64,000 nt of DNA from Frigidibacter sp. Its GTDB lineage: Bacteria; Pseudomonadota; Alphaproteobacteria; Rhodobacterales; Rhodobacteraceae. Position numbers and translations under genes: made by a program. The notes under the pieces are model-generated. The model was not told where the DNA came from, did no database searches, and saw nothing but the letters and a program-made list of their open reading frames with translations. The DNA lies in the NCBI RefSeq assembly GCF_030695035.1, contig NZ_JAUYTT010000014.1:214573-278572 (forward strand). Reading direction: 5' to 3'. Positions 25,172 through 34,912 of this stretch are shown piece by piece (the first letter of the stretch is position 1; each line of letters opens with the position of its first letter).

Positions 25172-26071
25172 ATGCGGGTGGTGTTCATGGGCACGCCGGA
25201 CTTCTCGGTGCCGGTGCTGGAGGCGCTGATTGCGGCGGGGCATGAGATTGCGGCCGTCTACAGCCAGCCGCCGCGCCCCGCGGGCCGCGGCAAGAAGGAC
25301 CGTCCCGGCCCGGTGCAGGCGCGGGCCGAGGCGCTTGGCCTGCCGGTGCGCCACCCGCGATCCTTGCGCGACGCCGCGGCGCAGGCGGAGTTTGCCGCGC
25401 TTGGGGCCGATGTGGCGGTGGTGGTGGCTTACGGGCTGATCCTGCCGCGCGAGGTGCTGGACGCTCCGGCGCGGGGCTGCCTGAACATCCATGCCTCTTT
25501 GCTGCCGCGCTGGCGCGGGGCGGCACCGATCCAGCGGGCGATTCTGGCAGGGGATGCCGAAACCGGCATCTGCATCATGCAGATGGAGGAGGGGCTGGAT
25601 ACCGGCGCAGTGCTGTTGCGCGAGGCGGTGGCGATTGGGGCGGAGGATACGGCGGCCGACCTGCACGACCGGCTGTCGGGCATGGGCGCGCGGTTGGTCT
25701 GCGCGGCGCTGGACCGGCTGGACACTCTGGAGCCGCAGCCGCAACCGGCCGAGGGCGTGACCTATGCCGCCAAGATCGACAAGGCCGAGGCGTGGATCGA
25801 CTGGTCCCGCCCGGCGGTGGAGGTGGACCGCCAGATCCGCGGGTTATCGCCCTTTCCGGGCGCGTGGTGCGAGGTGGCGGGCGAGCGGATCAAGCTGCTG
25901 CGCTCTCGCCTGGCTTCGGGGCAGGGGGAGGCGGGTGCGGTGCTGGGGGGCTTCACCGTCGCCTGCGGCAGCGGCGCGGTGGAGGTGACCTTGGCGCAGC
26001 GCGAGGGGAAAAAGCCGATGCCGGCGGGGGAGATGCTGCGGGGGCTGTCGCTGCCGGAACGGCTGGGGTGA
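25172..26071 (+). CDS. fmt: methionyl-tRNA formyltransferase
   Basis: A 299-residue enzyme that formylates Met-tRNAfMet with 10-formyl-tetrahydrofolate. The N-terminal Rossmann domain begins [18 protein letters not shown]. The catalytic Asn-His-Asp triad lies in [18 protein letters not shown] and the downstream TGI/DTG region, and the C-terminal OB-fold domain is present. It starts 2 bp after the third deformylase-like gene, so all four genes form one operon that adds and removes the initiator formyl group. Confidence 0.95.
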   Translation: MRVVFMGTPDFSVPVLEALIAAGHEIAAVYSQPPRPAGRGKKDRPGPVQARAEALGLPVRHPRSLRDAAAQAEFAALGADVAVVVAYGLILPREVLDAPARGCLNIHASLLPRWRGAAPIQRAILAGDAETGICIMQMEEGLDTGAVLLREAVAIGAEDTAADLHDRLSGMGARLVCAALDRLDTLEPQPQPAEGVTYAAKIDKAEAWIDWSRPAVEVDRQIRGLSPFPGAWCEVAGERIKLLRSRLASGQGEAGAVLGGFTVACGSGAVEVTLAQREGKKPMPAGEMLRGLSLPERLG

Positions 26072-26438
26072 GGGTGCGCAGCCGCTTGGTTCGAGCCCCC
26101 TCTAAAGTCGCAGGCCATTTCCCCCACGCTTCCCGATCCTGAGCCCCGGCGCGATCAGACGGCTTGCCGGGGTGGCAAGCCGACCGCGACTGTTGCCCGG
26201 AGGCGCAAGCCGCAGGGCAAGGGGTGGAGACATAGGCGCTCCCGGTGCCAAATTCTGCAAGGCAACGGTTGCGCGGGGCACTTCGAGGCTACGGCTTGGA
26301 GCAGGCGTTCCCCCCACTGCGCATTGGGGATTTCCTGCCCCGCGTGAATAAGGCACACTGCCCAAAACGCCGGAACAGGCACGGGCAGAGCATGGCACCC
26401 ACCCTTACAAGCGCAGCGCCCGTCAGGGCGGCCCGCAC
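26072..26438. other. 367-bp gene-free stretch with inverted repeats
   Basis: No convincing coding sequence is visible between fmt and the small membrane protein. Two inverted repeats are: GGCTTGCC / GGCAAGCC (26161-26168 and 26174-26181) with a 5-nt loop, and TTGCCC / GGGCAA (26193-26198 and 26215-26220), both without a T-run. The segment GGTTCGAGCC near 26088 recalls a tRNA T-loop but no cloverleaf can be built around it. A small RNA is possible but unsupported. Confidence 0.4.
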
Positions 26439-26624
26439 ATGACCCTCCTGCGCGCCCTGTTTTGGGGGCTGGCCAGCCTTGTCCTGGCCTTCTTGGCCTG
26501 GCGGCTGCTGAAGCTGACGATCTGGGCGCTGATGCGGCCTGGCGGGTGGGTGGTAATCGCCGTCGCCGTTCTGGTCGCGGTGAAGGCCATGGATGGCGGC
26601 GCAGCGCAGGCCGTGGTGCCCTGA
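26439..26624 (+). CDS. small hydrophobic membrane protein
   Basis: A 61-residue protein with two hydrophobic stretches, roughly residues 4-24 and 33-50, separated by a short Arg/Gly turn (LMRPGG). That would make a small hairpin membrane protein. I do not recognise a family. The ATG at 26439 has only a weak binding site, and its stop abuts the stop of the convergent channel gene. Short hydrophobic frames occur by chance in GC-rich DNA, so confidence is moderate. Confidence 0.4.
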   Translation: MTLLRALFWGLASLVLAFLAWRLLKLTIWALMRPGGWVVIAVAVLVAVKAMDGGAAQAVVP

Positions 26625-27248
26625 CTACTGCCGCGGCGGGCGGGGGCGGTAGACCGGCAGACGCCAGCCAAAGCCAAGGCTTCCCGCGCGCAGCCCGAAG
26701 GTCACCACACCGCAGGCGAGCAGGGCGGGCAAGCCCGGCGCGCCGAGTGCGACAAAGGCAAGCGCCGCCACCGCACCGCCGAAGGCCGCCGACAGGTACA
26801 GTTCGCCCTGCTTCAGCACCAGCGGCACCTCGTTGCAGACCACGTCGCGCATCAGGCCGCCAAGGGTGCCGGTGACAACTCCCGCAATCACCACGATCAC
26901 CGGCCCATGCCCGAGCGCCATCGCCACACCCACTCCGGCAGGCACGGCAACCGCCAGCGCACAGGCATCGAGCCACAGGATTGCGCGGTAGCGGCTCTCC
27001 AGCAGATGCGCGGTGAAGAACACCGCCACCGCCGCCCCCGCCGCCAGCAGCACGAATTGCGGCGCGGCGACCCAGAACACCGGGTCGCGCCCCAGGATCA
27101 GGTCGCGCACCGTGCCGCCGCCCACCGCCGTCAGCGCGGCGATGAAGATGAAGCCGACCAGATCCAGCTGCGACCGGCTGGCGACCAGCGCCCCAGTCAG
27201 CGCGAAGACGAGCACCGAGGCGTGGTCGAGCAGCGAAACCAGCGTCAT
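26625..27248 (-). CDS. TRIC-like trimeric intracellular cation channel family protein
   Basis: A 207-residue inner-membrane protein with seven hydrophobic helices. It is built from two repeats of the former UPF0126 domain, each with the glycine-rich kinked helix: [14 protein letters not shown] in the first and [14 protein letters not shown] in the second. Bacterial TRIC homologues form trimeric potassium or monovalent cation channels. Its start overlaps the end of rnhA by 4 bp, so it is translationally coupled to RNase HI. Confidence 0.88.
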   Translation of the reverse strand: MTLVSLLDHASVLVFALTGALVASRSQLDLVGFIFIAALTAVGGGTVRDLILGRDPVFWVAAPQFVLLAAGAAVAVFFTAHLLESRYRAILWLDACALAVAVPAGVGVAMALGHGPVIVVIAGVVTGTLGGLMRDVVCNEVPLVLKQGELYLSAAFGGAVAALAFVALGAPGLPALLACGVVTFGLRAGSLGFGWRLPVYRPRPPRQ

Positions 27249-27712
27249 CGCAAAGCCTTTTGCGGCTTGAATGGCGCCATGCCCTCGCGCGCCAGCTCAT
27301 CGGCGCGCTCGTTCTCGGCGTGCCCCGCATGACCCTTGATCCAGCGCCAGACCACCTGATGGCGCGCCTGCGCCTCGTCCAGCCGCTGCCACAGATCGAC
27401 ATTCTTCACCGGCTTGCGGTCGGCGGTCTTCCAGCCATTGCGCTTCCAGCCGTGGATCCAGCTGGTGACGCCGTTCTTCACATAGGCGCTGTCGGTGATG
27501 ATGGTGATCGCCGACGGCCGCGCCAGCGCCTCCAGCGCCGAGATCGCCGCCAGCAGCTCCATCCGGTTGTTGGTGGTGTCCGGTTCGCCGCCGTTCAGCG
27601 TGCGCTCCTTGACCACCGCCTCGCCCTCACGCGCCAGCATCAGCACGCCCCAGCCCCCGGGGCCCGGGTTGCCGGAACAGGCTCCATCGGTATAGGCGAA
27701 CAGGTCTGGCAT
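27245..27712 (-). CDS. rnhA: ribonuclease HI
   Basis: A 155-residue endonuclease that degrades the RNA strand of RNA-DNA hybrids. The catalytic acidic residues are all seen: Asp9 ([11 protein letters not shown]), Glu52 (NRMELLA), Asp74 ([10 protein letters not shown]) and Asp138 (NERADELA), with the conserved KGHAGH loop before the last. The ATG at 27712 gives the standard length; the frame is open 17 codons upstream but without similarity. It sits in a minus-strand series ispH - methyltransferase - LysE - rnhA - TRIC. Confidence 0.95.
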   Translation of the reverse strand: MPDLFAYTDGACSGNPGPGGWGVLMLAREGEAVVKERTLNGGEPDTTNNRMELLAAISALEALARPSAITIITDSAYVKNGVTSWIHGWKRNGWKTADRKPVKNVDLWQRLDEAQARHQVVWRWIKGHAGHAENERADELAREGMAPFKPQKALR

Positions 27713-27775
27713 CGGCGCTCCTTCAGTTGCCGCCGGTCTAGGCAGCGGGGCAGGGGGCGTCAACCATGAGGGGCC

Positions 27776-28378
27776 TCAGGCGCGCTCCATCGCTAGCCTT
27801 GCGCCAAGCGCGGCAAAGGAGGCGGCGAAGGCGCGGCGCAGCCAGGTCATCACCCGCGCATTGCCGAGGATCGCTTGCCGGGCAAAGCCCGCGGCCAAGG
27901 CATAGGCGGCGAAGGTCACGAAGGTCATGGCGGTGAAGCCGAAGCCGAGCTCGACCAGCAACCTTGCGCCGCCGTCTGCGGGAACGAATTGCGGCAGGAA
28001 GGCCACGAAGAACAGCGGCAGCTTGGGGTTCAACAGGTTCAAGAGGATGCCGCGCCAGACGATGCGCGCCGCCGAGCCCGGCTCTGCCGCGCGGATGTCC
28101 ATGCCGCCATGGCCTTTCAGCGTGGCCCAGGCCATCCACAGCAGGAAGGCGACGCCGGCGAATTTCACCGTCTGGAACAGCACCGCGCTGGCGTGGAGCA
28201 CGGCGGCGAGCCCCGCCATCGCCACCGCCAGATGCAGCGCGGTGACGATGGTGCAGCCGACCGCCGCCAGCATCCCGGCGCGCAGCCCGCCCCCCAGCGT
28301 CATCGACAGGGTATAAACCACGCCGATGCCCGGCGAGACGCAGACGATGAAGGCGGTCAGCAGGAATTCGGGGGACAT
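27776..28378 (-). CDS. LysE family amino acid exporter
   Basis: A 200-residue membrane protein with six hydrophobic helices of the LysE/RhtB superfamily. Diagnostic are the N-terminal SPGIGVVYTLSMTLGGGLRAG and the central GVAFLLWMAW, followed by NLLNPKLPLFF. Such proteins export amino acids or derivatives (lysine, threonine, homoserine lactone). The ATG at 28378 has GGAG seven bases upstream; two earlier in-frame ATGs do not. It lies 32 bp after the methyltransferase gene, probably in the ispH transcript. Confidence 0.85.
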   Translation of the reverse strand: MSPEFLLTAFIVCVSPGIGVVYTLSMTLGGGLRAGMLAAVGCTIVTALHLAVAMAGLAAVLHASAVLFQTVKFAGVAFLLWMAWATLKGHGGMDIRAAEPGSAARIVWRGILLNLLNPKLPLFFVAFLPQFVPADGGARLLVELGFGFTAMTFVTFAAYALAAGFARQAILGNARVMTWLRRAFAASFAALGARLAMERA

Positions 28379-28410
28379 GGCGATCTCCATCAAGGGACGT
28401 CGCCAGAAGA

Positions 28411-29031
28411 TCAGGCTTCGCGCGTTGCGTCCAGCCGCAGCATCGTGATCGGCCGGCCGTCGAAGCCTTGGCCGGAGCCGAGCGAGACCTCCAGCACTTC
28501 GATACCGCAGGCTGCCAGCGCGGCGCGCAGGTCCGCCTCGCGGTGATGCACGTAGAGCCGGCCCAGCCGGTCGCGCAGGGTCTCGTCACCCTCGTGGATC
28601 GAGAGGAACAGTCGCCCGCCGGGTCGAAGGGCAGCGGCGATCCGTGCCAGCGCTGCGGGCAGGTCGGCGCGCGGGATGTGCTGAAGCGCGGCGTTGCACC
28701 AAAGGCCGTCGAAGGCCGCTACGGGCAGCACCTCGGCCCCGCCCGCAATCGCGGTGACGCCGCGGGCCGCGGTCAGCGCCACCATCGCCGGGACCGGGTC
28801 GAAGGCGGTGACGGCAAAGCCCTGGTCCCGCAGCCAGGCCGAGGCCCACCCCGCGCCACAGCCCAGATCGGCCACCGCGGCCTTGGCGGGCAGGCTTGCT
28901 GCAAAACGCTGAAGGGTCTTGGGTGCGCCGTGGCCCTGTGACCAGTTGGCATAGGTTTCGGCATTGGCCTGATAGAAATCGACAGTGGCGGGATCGCCAC
29001 AGAAACTGAACTTGGCGGGATCGCCGGTCAC
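28411..29031 (-). CDS. class I SAM-dependent methyltransferase
   Basis: A 206-residue protein with a Rossmann-like methyltransferase fold. SAM motif I reads [15 protein letters not shown] (about residues 54-68), motif II is [11 protein letters not shown], and the Leu-rich [15 protein letters not shown] strand closes the fold. The profile is that of the UbiE/Methyltransf_11 group, for which the substrate cannot be read from sequence. It overlaps the end of ispH by 4 bp (ATGA), so it is coupled to isoprenoid synthesis genes by translation at least. Confidence 0.82.
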   Translation of the reverse strand: MTGDPAKFSFCGDPATVDFYQANAETYANWSQGHGAPKTLQRFAASLPAKAAVADLGCGAGWASAWLRDQGFAVTAFDPVPAMVALTAARGVTAIAGGAEVLPVAAFDGLWCNAALQHIPRADLPAALARIAAALRPGGRLFLSIHEGDETLRDRLGRLYVHHREADLRAALAACGIEVLEVSLGSGQGFDGRPITMLRLDATREA

Positions 29032-29978
29032 GCGGGCTCGCGCAGCAGGCGGGGCACCTTGAACTCGATGGTCTCGATGGCGGTCTCCACCATCTCGACC
29101 GTCACGTCGAACCGGGCGCGAAAGGCGTCGATCACCTCATCCACCAGCACCTCGGGCGCCGAGGCGCCGGCGGTGACGCCCACGGTGCGGATGCCGTCCA
29201 GCGCGCGCCAGTCGATATCGCCCGCGCGCTGCACCAGTTGCGCATAGGCGCAGCCCGCCGCGCGCCCGACCTCGACCAGCCGTTTGGAGTTGGAGGAGTT
29301 GGGTGCACCGATCACCAGCAGCGCGTCGATCTTCGGCGCCACCGCCTTGACGGCGGCCTGCCGGTTGGTGGTGGCGTAGCAGATATCCTCGCGCGCCGGA
29401 CCGATGATGGCGGGGAAGCGCTGCTTCAGGGCGGCGACGATGCCCGCAGTGTCATCGACCGAAAGCGTGGTCTGGGTGATGAAGGCGAGCTTCCCGGGAT
29501 CGCGGGGCGAGAGGCCCGCCACATCCTCGGCGGTTTCGACCAGCAGCACCTCGCCGTCTGGCAGCTGGCCCATGGTGCCAAGCGTCTCGGGGTGGCCGGC
29601 ATGGCCGATCATCACCATCTGCAGGCCAGCCTCGTGATGCCTCGCCGCCTCGCTGTGCACCTTGGTCACCAGCGGGCAGGTGGCATCGACATGGATCATC
29701 ATCCGCCGCGCCGCCTCGGCCGGAACCGCCTTGGGCACGCCATGGGCAGAGAAGATCACCGGGCGGTCGTCGGGGCAGTCGTCCAGTTCCTCGACAAACA
29801 CGGCTCCCTTGGCGCGGAGGCCGTCCACCACAAACTTGTTGTGCACGATCTCATGCCGCACGAAGACCGGTGCACCCCATTTTTCCAGCGCCATCTCCAC
29901 GATCTTGATGGCGCGGTCCACGCCGGCGCAGAACCCGCGCGGTGCGGCCAGATACAGGGTCAGGGGCGGAAGGGTCAT
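29028..29978 (-). CDS. ispH: 4-hydroxy-3-methylbut-2-enyl diphosphate reductase
   Basis: A 316-residue iron-sulfur enzyme that carries out the last step of the MEP pathway, making IPP and DMAPP. The three cluster-ligand cysteines are Cys17 ([11 protein letters not shown]), Cys101 ([11 protein letters not shown]) and Cys200 ([11 protein letters not shown]). The conserved HEIVHN, SAHG and GAPNSSNS motifs are also present. The ATG at 29978 gives the standard N-terminus; the longer upstream frame is not homologous. It heads a minus-strand series with the methyltransferase and LysE genes. Confidence 0.96.
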   Translation of the reverse strand: MTLPPLTLYLAAPRGFCAGVDRAIKIVEMALEKWGAPVFVRHEIVHNKFVVDGLRAKGAVFVEELDDCPDDRPVIFSAHGVPKAVPAEAARRMMIHVDATCPLVTKVHSEAARHHEAGLQMVMIGHAGHPETLGTMGQLPDGEVLLVETAEDVAGLSPRDPGKLAFITQTTLSVDDTAGIVAALKQRFPAIIGPAREDICYATTNRQAAVKAVAPKIDALLVIGAPNSSNSKRLVEVGRAAGCAYAQLVQRAGDIDWRALDGIRTVGVTAGASAPEVLVDEVIDAFRARFDVTVEMVETAIETIEFKVPRLLREPA

Positions 29979-30196
29979 GCGCGGCCTCGAAGAGTTATGG
30001 GCCAGAGGTAAGGCCAAGCGCCCGCTGCGTCCAGCCCCGCACCCCGAAAACCAAGGCATACGAGAGGACACAGCGTCCGCAAGCGAATTGGCGGGCGGTC
30101 TTGTCGGGCTGCGGTGCTGGCTTTGCGCATCCCCGAGAAAGGGACCACATGGCTGGCGGGGAGACGGCAATGGCGGCGCGCTGGCGCCGGCATCCG

Positions 30197-30775
30197 TCAA
30201 GTCTCGACGGTACTCGCCGGGGCGTCCTCACGCTCCAGCCGCGGCTCGCGCGGGGGGCGGCCGATGACTTCGCGCAACTCGTCCAGCTCAATGAAATTGT
30301 CGGCCTGGCGGCGAAGCTCGTCGGCGATCATTGGCGGCTGGCTGCGGATGGTGGAGACGACAGAGACGCGCACGCCTTGCCGCTGCAGGCTTTCGACCAG
30401 CGGGCGGAAATCACCATCGCCCGAGAACAGCACGATGTGATCGACCCGGGGGGCAAGCTCCATGGCATCGACGGCAAGCTCGATGTCCATGTTGCCCTTG
30501 ACCTTGCGGCGGCCCTGGCTGTCGGTGAATTCCTTCGCCGGCTTGGTGACCATCGTGAAGCCATTGTAGTGCAGCCAGTCCACCAGCGGGCGGATCGGCG
30601 AATAGTCGTCATTCTCCAGCAGCGCGGTGTAGTAAAAGGCCCGCAGCAGCTTGCCGCGCCGCATGAACTCCTGGCGCAGCAGCTTGTAGTCGATGTCGAA
30701 GCCCAGAGATTTGGCTGCGGCGTAGAGATTGGAGCCATCGATGAACAGAGCGAGCCGTTCGTCCTTGTAAAACAT
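30197..30775 (-). CDS. NYN domain protein (LabA/DUF88 family)
   Basis: A 192-residue protein with a PIN-like NYN nuclease fold. The acidic residues that would bind metal are seen in [12 protein letters not shown] (first Asp), [12 protein letters not shown] (second and third) and [14 protein letters not shown] (fourth). Relatives include LabA and Vpa0982-type RNA-processing proteins; an RNase activity is likely but unproven here. The ATG at 30775 has AAAGGA upstream. It diverges from folK, leaving about 110 bp for two promoters. Confidence 0.82.
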   Translation of the reverse strand: MFYKDERLALFIDGSNLYAAAKSLGFDIDYKLLRQEFMRRGKLLRAFYYTALLENDDYSPIRPLVDWLHYNGFTMVTKPAKEFTDSQGRRKVKGNMDIELAVDAMELAPRVDHIVLFSGDGDFRPLVESLQRQGVRVSVVSTIRSQPPMIADELRRQADNFIELDELREVIGRPPREPRLEREDAPASTVET

Positions 30776-30886
30776 GGATTTTCCTTTCAAATCGCCTCGC
30801 TGCCCGGATCCGTGTAGGGGTGGGAGTGAACCACTGGATGAAAAATGACGCAGCGCGACGACTGTTAAAAATAGGATGATTTCGCG

Positions 30887-31474
30887 GTGCCGCAAGTGCC
30901 TGTACAATCCGGAAACAATTCCGCGGCGCTGATTGCGCTCGGGGCGAACCTCCCGCTTGGGGGCCAGCCGCCAGAGGTGACGCTGCGGCATGCCCTTGCG
31001 TTAATTTCAAACGAAACGGTTCATATTCGGGCAGTTAGCCGGTTCTTCCTCTCCCCCGCCTACCCTGCCGGATCGGGCCCGGATTATGTGAATGCGGTGG
31101 CACTTTTGGATGTGCGGATTTGTGCCGATGCCCTTCTGGCGCATCTCCACACAATCGAGGCGCGAATCGGTCGGACCCGGCTGGAGCGCTGGGGCGCGCG
31201 TGTTGTGGACCTCGACCTGCTCAGCCACGGCGATTCGGTGCTGCCCGATGCGGCGACGCAGGCAGCCTGGCGAGCGTTGCCGGCGGCAGAGCAAACACGC
31301 GCCGCGCCCGAGCAACTGATCCTGCCGCATCCGCGGATCGAGGGCCGCGCCTTTGTGCTGGTTCCGCTGGCAGAGGTGGCGCCCGGCTGGGTGCATCCGG
31401 CCACCGGGCAGGGGGTTGCCGCGATGCTTGCCGCACTTCCCGATGCGGACAAAGCGGCGCTGCGGCCGTTGTGA
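30887..31474 (+). CDS. folK: 2-amino-4-hydroxy-6-hydroxymethyldihydropteridine pyrophosphokinase
   Basis: A 195-residue HPPK enzyme that transfers pyrophosphate to the pterin in folate synthesis. Family marks are LIALGANLP at the start, the Val-Ser-Arg-Phe-Phe segment [11 protein letters not shown], and [12 protein letters not shown], the conserved R-W-x-x-R-x-x-D-x-D motif with its metal-binding aspartates. [21 protein letters not shown] closes it. The GTG at 30887 has AGGATGA about ten bases upstream. rpoZ follows after 77 bp. The folB and folP genes are not in this window. Confidence 0.92.
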   Translation: MPQVPVQSGNNSAALIALGANLPLGGQPPEVTLRHALALISNETVHIRAVSRFFLSPAYPAGSGPDYVNAVALLDVRICADALLAHLHTIEARIGRTRLERWGARVVDLDLLSHGDSVLPDAATQAAWRALPAAEQTRAAPEQLILPHPRIEGRAFVLVPLAEVAPGWVHPATGQGVAAMLAALPDADKAALRPL

Positions 31475-31486
31475 CGGGAAACTTGC

Positions 31487-31515
31487 TTGTCAAGAGGGAT
31501 GGCAGCGCATACATA
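31487..31515 (+). promoter_or_regulatory. candidate sigma-70 promoter of rpoZ
   Basis: TTGTCA at 31487-31492 (one mismatch to TTGACA) and TACATA at 31510-31515 are separated by the ideal 17 bp, starting 13 bp after the folK stop and ending 36 bp before the rpoZ start. A start site around 31522 would give a short leader. This is a pattern match only. Confidence 0.5.
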
Positions 31516-31551
31516 GCGCATCTCACCTTCCAAGCCGGATTGGAGTTACCG

Positions 31552-31911
31552 ATGGCCCGCGTGACGGTTGAAGACTGCGTTGACAAGGTTCCGAACCGCT
31601 TCGAGCTGGTGATGCTCGCAGCGCACCGTGCCCGTGAAATAACGGCCGGGTCCGTGATTACCGTGGACCGCGACAACGACAAGAACCCCGTCGTCAGCCT
31701 GCGTGAGATCGCGGATGAAACGCAGGGCGCCGAAGACCTGCGCGAGCGGATGATCTCCAGCTATCAGACCCAGATCGAGGTGGATGAGCCGGAAGAAGAT
31801 GCGATGTCGCTGTTGATGGGCGGCGCCGGCGAGATGGACCGTCCCGCGGCCGACGACATGGACGAGGAACGCCTGCTGCGCCAGCTGATGGAAGCACAGG
31901 GTCAGGACTGA
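31552..31911 (+). CDS. rpoZ: RNA polymerase omega subunit
   Basis: A 119-residue subunit that helps assemble beta-prime and forms one ppGpp site of RNA polymerase. The start [20 protein letters not shown] and the helix [12 protein letters not shown] are the family signature. The acidic, longer C-terminal tail (about 75-119) is common in alphaproteobacteria. The ATG at 31552 has GGAG nine bases upstream. It lies 30 bp before rel, so the ppGpp synthase and one of its receptors are coexpressed. Confidence 0.96.
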   Translation: MARVTVEDCVDKVPNRFELVMLAAHRAREITAGSVITVDRDNDKNPVVSLREIADETQGAEDLRERMISSYQTQIEVDEPEEDAMSLLMGGAGEMDRPAADDMDEERLLRQLMEAQGQD

Positions 31912-31941
31912 TCGCGGAATACCGGGGGTTTGCGGAGCGGA

Positions 31942-34059
31942 ATGATCGACGTCGAAGACCTGATCGCGCTGGTCCGCAACTATAACCCCCGCACCAACGC
32001 AGACCTTATCCGGGCGGCCTATGACTATGGCCGCCGGATGCACGAAGGGCAGAACCGCCATTCCGGCGAGCCCTATTTCACCCATCCTGTCGCCGTCGCC
32101 GCCATCCTGACAGAGATGCGGCTCGATGATGCGACCATCGTCACTGCCCTTCTGCATGACACGATCGAGGATACCCGCGCTTCGTGGAAGGACATTGCGG
32201 GCAAGTTCGGCGATGACGTGGCCGATCTGGTCGATGGCGTCACCAAGCTGACCAACCTGCAACTTTCCTCGACCGAGACCAAGCAGGCCGAGAACTTCCG
32301 CAAGCTGTTCATGGCCATGTCCAAGGACCTGCGGGTGATCCTGGTCAAGCTGGCCGACCGTCTGCACAACATGCGCACGATCAAGTCCATGCGCCCCGAC
32401 AAGCAGATCCAGAAGGCGCGCGAGACGATGGACATCTTCGCACCGCTGGCCGGGCGGATGGGGATGCAATGGATGCGCGAAGAGCTGGAGGACCTGTCTT
32501 TCAAGGTGCTCAATGCCGAGGCCCGCAACTCCATCATCCGCCGCTTCCTGACCCTTCAGCGCGAATCGGGCGATGCGATCCCGAAGATCAGCGCCGATAT
32601 CCGGACCGAACTGGACAAGGCGCAGATAGAGGCAGACGTCTTCGGCCGTGCCAAGAAGCCCTATTCGATCTGGCGCAAGATGCAGGAGAAGAGCCTCGCC
32701 TTCTCGCGCCTCTCCGACATCTACGGCTTTCGCATTATCTGCCGGACCGAGGCCGACTGCTACCGCATCCTGGGCGTGATCCACACCCGCTGGCGCGCGG
32801 TGCCGGGGCGGTTCAAGGATTACATCAGCCAGCCAAAATCGAACGGATACCGCTCCATCCACACCACGGTGTCGGGCCGCGACGGCAAGCGGGTGGAGGT
32901 GCAGATCCGCACCCGCCAGATGCATGAGGTGGCCGAGGCAGGGGTCGCGGCGCATTGGTCCTACCGCGAGGGCGTGCGGTCACGGAACCCCTTTGCCGTC
33001 GATCCGGCCAAGTGGATCGCCACGCTGACCGAACGCTTGGACGAGGGCGACCACGACGAATTCCTCGAGAATGTGAAGCTGGAGATGTACACCGATCAGG
33101 TGTTCTGCTTCACGCCCAAGGGTGACGTGATCCAGTTGCCCAAGGGCGCGACGCCGCTGGACTATGCCTATGCGATCCACACCCGCATCGGGAACAGCTG
33201 CGTCGGCGCGAAGGTCGATGGCATCCGTGTGCCGCTGTGGACGCGGCTGCGCAACGGCCAGTCGGTCGAGATCATCACCGCCGCCGGCCAGCGCCCGCAG
33301 GCGACCTGGCTCGACATCGTGGTGACGGGCCGGGCCAAGGCCGCGATCCGCAAGTCTCTGCGCGAGGAAGACCGCGAGCGCTTCGTCAAGCTGGGGCAGG
33401 AACTGGCACGGGTGGCCTTCGAGCATGTCGGCCGCAAGGCCACCGACAAGGCGCTGCGCACCGCCGCGCGCACGCTGGGCTTGCAGGATGAGGTCGAGGT
33501 GCTGGCGCGGCTCGGCAGCGCGGAGCTGTCGGCGCGCGAGGTGGTGGAGGCGATCTACCCCGAGCTTGCCGCCGTCCAGAAGGACGAGGTCGATGCGCAG
33601 CGCCCGGTCGTCGGCCTTGCCCCCGACCAGTCGTTCCGTCGCGCGTCGTGCTGTCAGCCGCTGCCGGGCGAGCGCATTGTCGGCATCTTCTATCGCGGTC
33701 AGGGCGTCATCGTGCACTCCATCGACTGCGCCGCCATGGCGGAGTTCGAGGACGAACCCTCCCGCTGGGTGGACCTGCATTGGCAGGCCGGGCGGCACCC
33801 CCCGGTGCATACCGTCAGCCTCAATCTCACGATTGCGAACGATGCGGGCGTATTGGGGCGCATCTGCACCTTGATCGGTCAGCAGCGGGCCAATATCTCG
33901 GACCTGCACTTCGCTGACAGGAAACCGGATTTTTACCGGCTGATCGTCGAGGTGGATCTGCGGGACGTGGAACATCTGCACATGGTGCTGACGGCCCTTG
34001 AAGCCGAAAGCGATGTGGCGCAGGTGGAACGCTATCGGGATCTCGGTCGCAGGCCCTGA
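31942..34059 (+). CDS. rel: bifunctional (p)ppGpp synthetase/hydrolase (Rel/SpoT)
   Basis: A 705-residue stringent-response enzyme. In order: the HD hydrolase domain with HDTIEDT (about 70), the synthetase domain with GRFKDYISQPKSNGYRS (about 290), the TGS domain FTPKGDVIQLPKGATP (about 395), a helical/zinc-finger-like region with SCCQPLPGE, and a C-terminal ACT domain (about 630-700). The RFKD sequence is the R-x-K-D form of bifunctional enzymes, not the E-x-D-D form of monofunctional RelA. It is therefore probably the sole long Rel of this organism. The ATG at 31942 follows GGAG. Confidence 0.96.
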   Translation: MIDVEDLIALVRNYNPRTNADLIRAAYDYGRRMHEGQNRHSGEPYFTHPVAVAAILTEMRLDDATIVTALLHDTIEDTRASWKDIAGKFGDDVADLVDGVTKLTNLQLSSTETKQAENFRKLFMAMSKDLRVILVKLADRLHNMRTIKSMRPDKQIQKARETMDIFAPLAGRMGMQWMREELEDLSFKVLNAEARNSIIRRFLTLQRESGDAIPKISADIRTELDKAQIEADVFGRAKKPYSIWRKMQEKSLAFSRLSDIYGFRIICRTEADCYRILGVIHTRWRAVPGRFKDYISQPKSNGYRSIHTTVSGRDGKRVEVQIRTRQMHEVAEAGVAAHWSYREGVRSRNPFAVDPAKWIATLTERLDEGDHDEFLENVKLEMYTDQVFCFTPKGDVIQLPKGATPLDYAYAIHTRIGNSCVGAKVDGIRVPLWTRLRNGQSVEIITAAGQRPQATWLDIVVTGRAKAAIRKSLREEDRERFVKLGQELARVAFEHVGRKATDKALRTAARTLGLQDEVEVLARLGSAELSAREVVEAIYPELAAVQKDEVDAQRPVVGLAPDQSFRRASCCQPLPGERIVGIFYRGQGVIVHSIDCAAMAEFEDEPSRWVDLHWQAGRHPPVHTVSLNLTIANDAGVLGRICTLIGQQRANISDLHFADRKPDFYRLIVEVDLRDVEHLHMVLTALEAESDVAQVERYRDLGRRP

Positions 34060-34111
34060 CGGGCATCAGCCGGGCGGGCATAGCCCGCTGAGCATCAGAA
34101 GGAACGGTCGC

Positions 34112-34816
34112 GTGGTCTTCAAACGTCGGAACCCGCGCAGCTACATGCGGATCTTCACGGAGTTTTTCTACCCGCGGGGTGGCTGGCGCCGGGCAGTCAC
34201 CTATGTGATGCACCGCCTGCGCCGTCTGCCGGATGAGCCACACCGGATCGGCCGCGGCGTAGCGGCCGGGGTGTTCGTCAGCTTCACGCCGCTGTTCGGC
34301 ATCCACTTTCTTGGTGCCGCCGCGATTGCATGGGCGATCCGGGGGAACATCCTCGCGGCGCTGCTGGCGACCTTTGTCGGCAACCCGGCGACGACACCGT
34401 TCATCGCGCTGCTGTCGGTGGAAATCGGTCGCTGGATGCTGGGAGTCGAAGGCGGCCTCAGCTTCAACGAGATCATCGGCGCCTTCAGCCATGCGGCCAT
34501 CGAGATCTGGGCCAACGTCAAGGCGATCTTCGGGCCAGAGCCGACCAGCTGGCTGGACCTGAAGCATTTCTTCGACACCATCTTCCTGCCCTATCTGGTG
34601 GGCGGCATCATTCCCGGCCTGATCGCGGCGGTGATCTTCCACTACCTGACGCTGCCGATCATCCGCGCCTATCAGAAGCGCCGCGCCAAGAAGCTGCGCG
34701 AGCGATCGGAAAAGCTGCGCCTTGGCGCGCGGGCCCGGGCGCGGGCCGAGGTTGCGGCCAGTGCTGCGGCCGCCGCCGTCGCCGCGCAGACGAACGAGCC
34801 CGACCCGCCGCTTTGA
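34112..34816 (+). CDS. DUF2062 domain-containing membrane protein
   Basis: A 234-residue protein with a basic N-terminus (FKRRNPRSYMR), a DUF2062 domain with GVFVSFTPLFGIHF and FVGNPATTPFI, about three membrane helices, and a charged C-terminal tail rich in Arg, Lys and Ala. Function is not known; homologues lie beside rel, pdxJ or acpS in many alphaproteobacteria. The GTG at 34112 has AGAAGGAA about nine bases upstream and starts the conserved block. It follows rel by 52 bp on the same strand. Confidence 0.82.
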   Translation: MVFKRRNPRSYMRIFTEFFYPRGGWRRAVTYVMHRLRRLPDEPHRIGRGVAAGVFVSFTPLFGIHFLGAAAIAWAIRGNILAALLATFVGNPATTPFIALLSVEIGRWMLGVEGGLSFNEIIGAFSHAAIEIWANVKAIFGPEPTSWLDLKHFFDTIFLPYLVGGIIPGLIAAVIFHYLTLPIIRAYQKRRAKKLRERSEKLRLGARARARAEVAASAAAAAVAAQTNEPDPPL

Positions 34817-34842
34817 TCCCGCCGCTTTGACATTGATACAAT
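34813..34842 (+). promoter_or_regulatory. candidate promoter of pdxJ
   Basis: TTGATC (34813-34818) and TACAAT (34837-34842, one mismatch to TATAAT) stand 18 bp apart, 70 bp before the pdxJ start. The -35 overlaps the stop codon of the upstream gene. The -10 lies in an AT-rich patch within GC-rich DNA. Pattern match only. Confidence 0.35.
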
Positions 34843-34912
34843 CTGGCGCTGGAGACGCGCTGCGCGCCGCGCTAGCGTCATGCGAAACTGCGCTGCACGG
34901 AGGACGCCGGAC

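Noticed and set aside
26088..26097. tRNA T-loop-like sequence GGTTCGAGCC
   Set aside because: No matching T-stem, acceptor stem or anticodon arm can be formed around it.
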